From Candidatus Hydrogenedentota bacterium (GTDB lineage Bacteria; Hydrogenedentota; Hydrogenedentia; Hydrogenedentales; GCA-2746185), in assembly GCA_030123645.1 (NCBI GenBank), contig JASJYE010000205.1, forward strand, positions 1 through 5,217: a stretch of 5,217 nucleotides of DNA, in the 5' to 3' direction. This document shows positions 1-5,217 of this stretch, in pieces. The translations under genes and the position numbers were made by a program. The notes beneath the pieces were generated by a model that did not search any database, was not told the origin of the DNA, and was given only the letters and a program-made list of their open reading frames with translations. The stretch's first letter is position 1. Each line of letters begins with the position of its first letter.

Positions 1-18
1 TGATGCAGGAGATTTTCT

Positions 19-339
19 ATGTCTAAGATTACCGCCCTAGCCGCGGACGCGATGGCGCTGAATCTTTCGTTGACGGGCATCAAGGTCGAGGAAGTTTCGG
101 AGGGGAGCGAGGCGGAATCGCGGTGCGAGGCGCTTTTGCAAGACCGGCTTGATGTACTGATTATCGACGAGCAGCTGCGGGACGGGTTCTCGGACCGGAT
201 GAAAGATCGCCTGAAACGGCATTCGGGCGAGCCGTTGATCGTGTATTGTCCGGCTTTTGATGAAGAAGATTCCAATGTGGACGCCTATTTGTCCGCTGTG
301 ATCAAGCCGGCGGTCGGCTTTGAGATTCGGCTGGTCTAA
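19..339 (+). CDS. atpF: V/A-type ATP synthase subunit F (central stalk), divergent
   Basis: A 106-residue protein of the size of V-type ATPase subunit F (NtpG in Enterococcus), the small subunit that binds subunit D in the rotor shaft and can modulate ATPase activity. The family pattern is recognisable but weak. There is a short beta strand followed by an LTGIKV turn (residues 18-23), where the family usually has a G-F-x-L-A-G-V type segment. A hydrophobic strand LDVLIIDEQL lies near residues 44-53, a PLIVYCPAF strand near 72-80, and a C-terminal KPAVGFEI (97-104), which resembles the conserved ending of subunit F. An AGGAG motif at 7-11 sits 7 nt before the ATG. The gene lies 35 nt upstream of subunit A, exactly where F is found in F-A-B-D operons, and this context carries much of the call. 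The lack of a clear aspartate phosphorylation pocket argues against a response-regulator receiver domain, which has a similar fold. Confidence 0.8.
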   Translation: MSKITALAADAMALNLSLTGIKVEEVSEGSEAESRCEALLQDRLDVLIIDEQLRDGFSDRMKDRLKRHSGEPLIVYCPAFDEEDSNVDAYLSAVIKPAVGFEIRLV

Positions 340-374
340 TCCGCCGGGACGAGAGACGAATGGAGTGAGAGAAT

Positions 375-2153
375 ATGGCTGATATTGCAGGTAAGTTGGT
401 GCGCATTTCAGGGCCGATGATCGCGGCCGACGGCATGCTCGGTGTGGCCATGGGCGAAATGGTCAAAGTGGGCAAACTGGGCCTGATGGGCGAGGTGATC
501 CGTATCGACGGCGAGACGGCCTACGCGCAGGTCTATGAGGACACCTCGGGCATGTTCCTCGGCGAGCCCGTTGTAGCGCAGGGCGCGCCATTGTCCATCG
601 AGTTGGGGCCGGGCCTGCTCGGCCAGACCTACGACGGCATCCAACGTCCGCTAATTGACCTGCAAAAGACTTCGGGCGACTTCATCGATCGCGGCCTGAG
701 CGCGGATCCCCTCGACTACACAAAGAAGTGGGCGTTTACCCCGAAGGCTGCCGTAGGGCAGGAAGTCACGGGCGGCGACTATCTCGGCTCTGTGCCCGAA
801 ACGGAGTACCTCGACCACAATATCATGGTTCCTCCGGGCGTATCCGGAAAAATCAAAACCATCGTCGGCACCGGCGAGTATACGGTCCAGGAGACGATCG
901 CGACACTGGAAGACGGCACCGAGCTGACCATGACGCATAAGTGGCCCGTGAAGCTCCCACGCCCCTTCAAGAAAAAGCTGCCCATGAACCAGCCCTTCAT
1001 TACCGGGCAGCGCGTGCTCGATATGCTTTTCCCTATCGCACTCGGCGGGTCGGCCATTGTGCCCGGCGGCTTCGGGACGGGCAAGACCGTGGTCGAGCAG
1101 CAGATCTCGAAGTTTTGCAACGCAGACATCATTGTTTACGTGGGTTGCGGAGAGCGCGGCAACGAGATGGCCGACGTGCTCGACGAATTCCCGAAACTGC
1201 GCGATCCCAAGACCGGCGGTCCCTTGATGAACCGGATGATCCTGGTCGTGAACACCTCGAACATGCCCGTGGCCGCCCGCGAGGCGTCGGTGTACACGGG
1301 CATTACTTTGGGCGAGTACTACCGCGACCAGGGTTACAGCGTGGCGATGATGGCGGACAGCACGTCGCGCTGGGCGGAGGCGCTGCGCGAAATCTCCTCG
1401 CGGCTGGAGGAAATGCCCGGCGAGGAGGGCTATCCCACCTACCTGTCCACGCGCACGGCCGAGTTCTATGAGCGTGCCGGCCGCGTCGATTGCATAGGCA
1501 CGATTACAAAGGGCGATGAGGGCCGCAGAGGTTCACTTACCCTGGTCGGCGCGGTTTCGCCTCCGGGTGGAGACTTCTCCGAGCCGGTGACGCAGAATTC
1601 GATGCGCGTTGCGGGCGGATTCTGGGCCTTGGACGCCAAGCTGGCCTACAGCCGGCATTATCCGGCTATAAACTGGAACATGAGTTATTCGCTCTATCTC
1701 AATGACCTCGATTCCTGGTTTCGCGAGAATGCCCCGGCCGGCTGGATGGAAAACCGCCAGAAAGCAGTCGATCTCCTGCAGCGGGACACGGAACTCCAGG
1801 AAATCGTGCAGCTCGTCGGGCCGGACGCATTGCAGGAGCACGAACGGCTCGTCCTGGAGATGGCGCGTATGGTCAAGGAAACCTTCCTGCAGCAGAACGC
1901 GTTCTCAGACGATGACGCTTACAGCTCACTGGACAAGACCGGGCACCTAATCGAGGCACTGATGTTGTTTTATGCCGAATGTGAAAGCGCGCTCAGCGCG
2001 GGCGTCACGCTCGAATCGATTTTGTCGCATCCCATTCGCGAGGAGGTTTCGCGTCTGCGCGAACTGAACCCCGAAGGCTTCGTCGAGAAGAAAGAAAAAG
2101 TGGTCCAGGAGATGAAGGCAGCGCTCCAGGGTCTCGTCGAGAAAGCGGCATAA
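375..2153 (+). CDS. atpA: V/A-type ATP synthase catalytic subunit A
   Basis: Catalytic ATP-binding subunit of the soluble V1/A1 head, where three copies alternate with three B subunits. At 592 residues it has the normal family length. An N-terminal beta-barrel region (about 1-70, with RISGPMIAADG) leads to GPGLLGQTYDGIQRPL (78-93). The non-homologous insertion that distinguishes A from F-type beta subunits follows at about 110-200. The nucleotide-binding domain has Walker A GGFGTGKT (231-238, Lys237), GCGERGNEM (257-265, with Glu260 the likely catalytic carboxylate) and a Walker B strand ending at Asp328 (VAMMADSTSRW). PAINWNMSYS (430-439) fits the ATP synthase alpha/beta signature. A helical C-terminal domain follows, with VGPDALQEHERLVLEMARM near 481-499. 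The P-loop reads GGFGTGKT rather than the common GPFGSGKT, but all essential residues are present. GGAGTGA at 362-368 provides the ribosome-binding site. Nothing is truncated; this is a functional gene by inspection. Confidence 0.98.
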   Translation: MADIAGKLVRISGPMIAADGMLGVAMGEMVKVGKLGLMGEVIRIDGETAYAQVYEDTSGMFLGEPVVAQGAPLSIELGPGLLGQTYDGIQRPLIDLQKTSGDFIDRGLSADPLDYTKKWAFTPKAAVGQEVTGGDYLGSVPETEYLDHNIMVPPGVSGKIKTIVGTGEYTVQETIATLEDGTELTMTHKWPVKLPRPFKKKLPMNQPFITGQRVLDMLFPIALGGSAIVPGGFGTGKTVVEQQISKFCNADIIVYVGCGERGNEMADVLDEFPKLRDPKTGGPLMNRMILVVNTSNMPVAAREASVYTGITLGEYYRDQGYSVAMMADSTSRWAEALREISSRLEEMPGEEGYPTYLSTRTAEFYERAGRVDCIGTITKGDEGRRGSLTLVGAVSPPGGDFSEPVTQNSMRVAGGFWALDAKLAYSRHYPAINWNMSYSLYLNDLDSWFRENAPAGWMENRQKAVDLLQRDTELQEIVQLVGPDALQEHERLVLEMARMVKETFLQQNAFSDDDAYSSLDKTGHLIEALMLFYAECESALSAGVTLESILSHPIREEVSRLRELNPEGFVEKKEKVVQEMKAALQGLVEKAA

Positions 2154-2202
2154 CATTTCGCCCAGGCCCAAGGGCTTGTAAGGCGTTGAAGGAGTTGAAG
2201 AC

Positions 2203-3609
2203 ATGGCAGAATCGGGACTGCTCCAAAAGGAATACTGGGACCTGACGTATATCACGGGACCGCTCGTGTTTCTGAAAAACGGCGGCCGCTTCCCGACGGG
2301 TGCGATCCTGAATCTGACCATGGAGAACGGCGAAGTACGTCAGGGGCAGGTCCTCGAAGTGACGACCGACCACGCCGTGGTGCAGGTGCTGCAAGGGACC
2401 GTGGGCATCGACATCAAAGGGACCGCGGTGTCTCTAAAGAACGAAGGCGCACGAATCGCCTGCTCGAAGGACGTTATCGGCCGCGTATTCAACGGGATCG
2501 GCCAGCCGATCGACGGCCTGGCGCCCATCGTGGCCGAAGAGGAGCGCTCGATCCTTGGCGCGGCCATTAACCCCGTGTCCCGGAACAAGCCAAACGACTT
2601 CATCGAGACCGGCATTTCGGTCATCGACGGCTTCAACACGCTCGTTCGCGGCCAAAAGCTGCCGGTGTTCTCGGGTGCCGGCCTGCCGGCCAACGAATTG
2701 GCGAATATGATCGTGCAGCAGGCCCAGGTGCGCGGAGAAGACGAGGACTTCGTGGTCGTGTTCGCCGCGATGGGACTGACATCGCGCGAGGCCGATTACT
2801 TCACGCGCTCCTTCGAGGAAGGCGGCCAGGGCCAGCGTGTCGTCGCGTTCATGAACAAGGCCGACGACCCGGTCATCGAGCGCCTATTCGCTCCGCGAAG
2901 CGCGCTGACCATCGCCGAGTATCTCGCCTTTGACAAGGACTACCAGGTATTGGTGATTCTGACGGACATGACCAGCTACTGCGAGGCGCTGCGCCAGATT
3001 TCCTCCGCCCGAGAGGAGATCCCCGGACGCCGCGGGTATCCCGGCTACATGTACACCGACTTATCGACCATTTATGAGCGTGCCGGACGTATCCACGGTA
3101 AAAAAGGATCGGTCACGCAGATCCCGATTCTAACGATGCCCGACGACGACATCACGCACCCGATTCCAGACCTGACGGGATACATCACCGAGGGCCAGAT
3201 TGTGCTTGGGCGCTCGCTGCACCGTCAGAACGTGTTCCCGCCGGTAGACCTCCTGCCGTGCCTGTCGCGCCTGATGAATAACGGTATTGGGGAAGGGCGC
3301 ACTACGGCCTGGCACCGCGAGTGGTCGAACCAGCTTTACGCGTCGTACGCGCGCGGGCGCGATGTGCGCAAGCTGATGGCCATTGTCGGCGAGGATGCCT
3401 TGACACCTATGGACAAAAACTATCTCAACTTCACGGTGTCTTTCGAGACCAACATGGTCGGCCAGGGCTTCACCCGGCGCACGATTGAAGAGACCTTCGA
3501 CATCGGGTGGAAGCTGATGGGATTGCTGCCCAAGACGGAGCTGACGCGTATCAGCCGCGAAACGGTCGACGAGTTCTATCAGGAGACGAAGCCGGAAGAC
3601 TTTAAGTAG
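2203..3609 (+). CDS. atpB: V/A-type ATP synthase non-catalytic subunit B
   Basis: Regulatory, non-catalytic partner of subunit A in the A3B3 head; it contributes the arginine finger to the catalytic site. The protein is 468 residues, close to family length. It opens with YITGPLVFLKN (16-26), followed by VIGRVFNGIGQPIDG (91-105). In place of a Walker A motif it has the degenerate loop FSGAGLPANELA (156-167), typical of B subunits. VILTDMTSYCEALRQIS (251-267) and GRRGYPGYMYTDLSTIYERAG (275-295) are also characteristic. The late signature segment is PPVDLLPCLSRL (346-357). Arg356 is the likely arginine finger. Residue 353 is cysteine where the alpha/beta signature has serine. The C-terminal helical domain includes IGWKLMGLLPKTELTRIS (434-451). 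AAGGAG at 2189-2194 lies 8 nt before the ATG. The gene follows subunit A after 49 nt with no terminator between them, consistent with one transcript. Confidence 0.98.
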   Translation: MAESGLLQKEYWDLTYITGPLVFLKNGGRFPTGAILNLTMENGEVRQGQVLEVTTDHAVVQVLQGTVGIDIKGTAVSLKNEGARIACSKDVIGRVFNGIGQPIDGLAPIVAEEERSILGAAINPVSRNKPNDFIETGISVIDGFNTLVRGQKLPVFSGAGLPANELANMIVQQAQVRGEDEDFVVVFAAMGLTSREADYFTRSFEEGGQGQRVVAFMNKADDPVIERLFAPRSALTIAEYLAFDKDYQVLVILTDMTSYCEALRQISSAREEIPGRRGYPGYMYTDLSTIYERAGRIHGKKGSVTQIPILTMPDDDITHPIPDLTGYITEGQIVLGRSLHRQNVFPPVDLLPCLSRLMNNGIGEGRTTAWHREWSNQLYASYARGRDVRKLMAIVGEDALTPMDKNYLNFTVSFETNMVGQGFTRRTIEETFDIGWKLMGLLPKTELTRISRETVDEFYQETKPEDFK

Positions 3610-3641
3610 TTAGCGGCAACGAGGCGAATCTGAAAGAAAGA

Positions 3642-3646
3642 AGGGA
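3642..3646 (+). promoter_or_regulatory. Short-spaced ribosome-binding site of atpD
   Basis: AGGGA lies only 2 nt before the ATG at 3649, within a purine-rich run (3632-3646). Other genes here have 6-9 nt spacing. Pairing slightly upstream in the same run (AGAAAGAAG) would give better spacing with a weaker match. The in-frame TGA at 3631 still fixes the start at 3649 or later, and the next in-frame ATG (3673) would cut into the conserved ATRM segment. Confidence 0.4.
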
Positions 3647-3648
3647 CG

Positions 3649-4281
3649 ATGGAAGGCGAAGCCGCAACACGCATGACCCTGATGTCGAAGAAGGGTCAGA
3701 TCAAGCTTGCCAGCGACGGCGTGACACTGCTCGAGGGGAAGCGCGAGGCGCTGTTGCAGGAGCTGATCGATCGCGCGAAAGAGCTGCGCGTTCTGCGAAA
3801 TGAGCTCCATCAGCGCGGCCGCAGGGCCGTGGCCGACCTCGCGTTGGCCCGTGCTTCGGCCGGCACGCCGTCCGTCCGCTCCTTTGGCGTTGCGGGCCGC
3901 CGCGAACTCAATCTGGAAGTGACCTCGGAGCGCGTGTGGGGCATGACCCTGGGAAAGGTCGAGGCGAGGAATGTCGTGCGTCTGCCCAGGGAGCGGGGCG
4001 TGGGCTTGCTCGACACGCCCTCGCACGTGCTGGAAGCGGCCGAATCCGCCGAGCGCATGATGGAGCAGTTGGTCGTGTGTGCGCCGATTGAACGGAATAT
4101 TCAGATGCTCGGCGAGGAAGTGAAGAAGACGAACCGGCGCATCAACGCGCTGAACGAATACCTCCTGCCAAAGCTCCGCGAAGAAGTGCGCATGATCGCC
4201 AGGGTCCTCGAAGAACGCGAGCGCGAGGACACTTTCCGGCTCAAGAAAATCAAGAAAAAGAAGTCCCAAAAAGCCAAATAG
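3649..4281 (+). CDS. atpD: V/A-type ATP synthase subunit D (central stalk)
   Basis: Rotor-shaft subunit D, a long antiparallel coiled coil that rotates inside the A3B3 head and carries torque to the membrane ring together with F. The 210-residue product has the family landmarks: ATRMTLMSKKGQIKLA near the N-terminus (6-21), GVTLLEGKREALL (24-36), TNRRINALNEYLLPKL in the C-terminal helix (161-176) and EEREREDTFRLKKIKKKK (188-205). The middle (about 75-125) is the less conserved globular part. The tail is very lysine-rich. The start at ATG 3649 is preferred because it keeps the conserved A/P-T-R-M segment, and an in-frame TGA at 3631 rules out an earlier start. Its ribosome-binding site is unusually close (see separate entry). 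The gene is 39 nt after subunit B and 17 nt before the EIIA gene. A 219-codon open frame on the opposite strand covers it almost exactly but is a shadow. Confidence 0.95.
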   Translation: MEGEAATRMTLMSKKGQIKLASDGVTLLEGKREALLQELIDRAKELRVLRNELHQRGRRAVADLALARASAGTPSVRSFGVAGRRELNLEVTSERVWGMTLGKVEARNVVRLPRERGVGLLDTPSHVLEAAESAERMMEQLVVCAPIERNIQMLGEEVKKTNRRINALNEYLLPKLREEVRMIARVLEEREREDTFRLKKIKKKKSQKAK

Positions 4282-4298
4282 GCCGAGGAGTAACTCAG

Positions 4299-4796
4299 AT
4301 GCTCCTGGGCGAGATTCTCCATCGTGGGGTCATCAAGCCCGAACTCGCCGCGCAAGAGAAATACGCGGCCATCGACGAGCTTATCGAGCTCCTCATCGAG
4401 GCCAAAGACCTTCCGCGCAATCTTCGCGATGCCGTTCGCGATCCCGTCGCTGCCCGGGAGCGCTCCATGAGCACCGGAATGGAAATGGGTATTGCGCTTC
4501 CCCACGGCTCATGCGACCGCATCGAAAACATGATGGGCGCGCTAGGTATATCCCGAAAAGGCATCGACTTTGAATGCCTCGACTGCCAGCCCGCACGCCT
4601 GATCCTTCTGCTCGTGTTGCCGCGCCACGAATTTCAGGTTCATGTGCGCACCCTCGCGGGTATCTCGCACCTCCTCCAGGAAACCACTTTCCGCGACGCG
4701 CTCATGGCCGCTGAAGACGCCAATGCCATCCTGAAACTCATCCGCAGTGAAGAGCAGAGATCTATTTTCGACGGCTTCCGCCGGCGATTTAAGTAA
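4299..4796 (+). CDS. PTS EIIA-type regulatory protein (PtsN/fructose EIIA family)
   Basis: A 165-residue, single-domain protein of the PTS EIIA-2 family (mannitol/fructose type, including EIIA-Ntr/PtsN). It is cytosolic, with no signal peptide or membrane segment. The segment ARERSMSTGMEMGIALPHG (52-70) is the active-site signature; His69 (codon 4503-4505) matches the histidine that receives phosphate from HPr or NPr. A second conserved histidine, His115 in HVRTLAGISHLL, is also present. The C-terminal half has the usual LILLLVLP strand (101-108) and a DANAILKLI helix. No EIIB, EIIC, HPr or EI gene is nearby, so a regulatory rather than sugar-transport role is inferred. GAGGAG at 4285-4290 lies 8 nt upstream of the ATG, and only 17 nt separate it from atpD, so co-transcription with the ATPase is likely. 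Naming it ptsN is not certain, because fructose-type and nitrogen-type EIIA domains cannot be separated by eye. Confidence 0.92.
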   Translation: MLLGEILHRGVIKPELAAQEKYAAIDELIELLIEAKDLPRNLRDAVRDPVAARERSMSTGMEMGIALPHGSCDRIENMMGALGISRKGIDFECLDCQPARLILLLVLPRHEFQVHVRTLAGISHLLQETTFRDALMAAEDANAILKLIRSEEQRSIFDGFRRRFK

Positions 4797-4810
4797 GAGC
4801 CGCGTTTGCT

Positions 4811-4816
4811 TACAAT
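4811..4816 (+). promoter_or_regulatory. Possible -10 element ahead of the transporter gene
   Basis: TACAAT in the 56-nt gap after the EIIA gene differs from the TATAAT consensus at one position and would place transcription start about 30 nt before the GTG at 4853. The matching -35 region (around 4787-4793, TTTAAG-like) is poor, so this is a weak candidate. It could let the transporter be expressed separately from the ATPase genes. Confidence 0.25.
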
Positions 4817-4841
4817 GGGCCGCGGAGAGTCTTTCTGTTAT

Positions 4842-4846
4842 GGGAG
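4842..4846 (+). promoter_or_regulatory. Ribosome-binding site that decides the GTG start at 4853
   Basis: GGGAG is followed by a 6-nt spacer and then GTG 4853. This supports the non-ATG start. The nearby ATG at 4840 is in a different frame and reaches TGA after six codons, and the next in-frame ATG (4892) would delete most of the first membrane segment. Confidence 0.65.
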
Positions 4847-4852
4847 CAAGCC

Positions 4853-5217
4853 GTGCCTGATCGATTAATCAGTTTCGCCGGGATATTTGTGATGATTGGC
4901 CTGGCGTGGCTCATGTCCGAGAACCGCCGCCGGGTCGATTGGCGGCTTGTGATCTCGGCCCTGGCGCTGCAGGTCGCCCTCGCGTTGCTGATTTTGCTAA
5001 CGGATCTCGGTGAGCAGTTCTTTGTGGCGGTCAGGCAGGCCTTCATCATCGTTACGGAGGCCTCCGACGAGGGCGCGCGCTTCGTTTTCGGCAACCTCAC
5101 GAAGCCCTTTACGCTAAGCGAGGAGGCGGTCCTCGACGTCGAAGGGCCGCTGTTCATCAACGGTGTCGTCGCGTTTTCCGTGCTCCCGACCATAATCGTC
5201 GTGTCCTGTCTCGCCGG
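4853..5217 (+). CDS. Concentrative nucleoside transporter, NupC/CNT family (3'-truncated by window end)
   Basis: The first 121 residues of an inner-membrane nucleoside symporter that uses a sodium or proton gradient to import nucleosides. The frame stays open to the window edge; the family is usually about 400 residues, so roughly 70% is missing here. The N-terminus matches the family layout: a first hydrophobic segment RLISFAGIFVMIGLAWLMS (4-22), the charged ENRRRVDWR loop (23-31), a second hydrophobic segment (about 32-50), then a stretch with DEGARFVFG (72-80). The segment from about 100 contains VLPTIIVVS (110-118), a hallmark of CNT proteins. The GTG start is chosen from the GGGAG motif and because it keeps the whole first membrane segment. 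The coupling ion cannot be told from this fragment. The gene follows the EIIA gene by 56 nt on the same strand, so it may be read from the ATPase transcript, from its own weak promoter, or both. Confidence 0.92.
   Translation, partial: MPDRLISFAGIFVMIGLAWLMSENRRRVDWRLVISALALQVALALLILLTDLGEQFFVAVRQAFIIVTEASDEGARFVFGNLTKPFTLSEEAVLDVEGPLFINGVVAFSVLPTIIVVSCLA

Noticed and set aside
1..3. TGA as the stop codon of an upstream gene
   Set aside because: Plausible from its position just before the atpF ribosome-binding site, but no coding sequence is visible to confirm the frame, so it is not listed as a feature.
941..1471. A 176-codon plus-strand frame inside atpA
   Set aside because: It is an Arg/Gly-rich alternative frame of the conserved nucleotide-binding domain of subunit A.
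2166..2175. GCCC-AA-GGGC palindrome between atpA and atpB
   Set aside because: The two-base loop is too small for a full hairpin, and there is no T-run; it is probably chance.
3610..4269. A 219-codon open frame on the minus strand covering atpD
   Set aside because: It mirrors a well-recognised atpD gene, its translation resembles no family I know, and long antisense frames are common in GC-rich coding DNA.
4800..4825. Inverted repeat CCGCG/CGCGG in the gap after the EIIA gene
   Set aside because: The stem is only 5 bp with a 16-nt loop and no following T-run, so it is not a credible terminator.
4840..4860. ATG at 4840 as a start, or a six-codon leader peptide overlapping the transporter start
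   Set aside because: It is out of frame with the transporter and ends at TGA 4858-4860. Its upstream GGAG (4824-4827) is 12 nt away, so translation is not well supported.
4810..5193. A 127-codon minus-strand frame opposite the transporter gene
   Set aside because: The plus strand encodes clear CNT motifs over the same bases; the minus translation is low in hydrophobic structure and rich in Ser/Thr/Arg, as expected of a shadow.

Overview
The window is a compact, single-strand (+) gene block from a bacterium with moderately high G+C content. Evidence for Bacteria is good: Shine-Dalgarno motifs precede almost every gene, a PTS-type EIIA gene is present, and a NupC-type nucleoside transporter follows. 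Phylum cannot be fixed from this sequence. V-type ATPases occur patchily in bacteria (Thermus/Deinococcus, enterococci and clostridia, spirochaetes, chlamydiae, planctomycetes and many uncultured lineages). An uncultured PVC- or Hydrogenedentes-like organism is only a guess.

Layout. Positions 19-339 encode a divergent subunit F of a V/A-type ATPase. It is followed by catalytic subunit A (375-2153), non-catalytic subunit B (2203-3609) and central-stalk subunit D (3649-4281). Only 17 nt after subunit D lies a one-domain EIIA protein of the PtsN/fructose type (4299-4796) with an intact phosphorylatable-histidine motif. After a 56-nt gap, the 5' part of a concentrative nucleoside transporter gene (CNT/NupC family) starts with GTG at 4853 and runs off the window end. 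There is no gene-free stretch longer than 57 nt, and no RNA gene, CRISPR array, insertion sequence or convincing terminator was seen.

How the genes work together. A and B form the A3B3 headpiece that hydrolyses or makes ATP. D and F form the rotor shaft that couples it to the membrane ring. The peripheral-stalk and membrane subunits (E, G, C, I, K) are not here. The order F-A-B-D matches the Enterococcus and Thermus operons, so the missing subunits probably lie upstream of position 1. In chlamydiae and spirochaetes, membrane subunits I and K follow D; here a PTS-type regulatory protein takes that place, which is the most interesting feature of the window. The known genes are otherwise ordinary, and I see no clear sign of a wholly new system.
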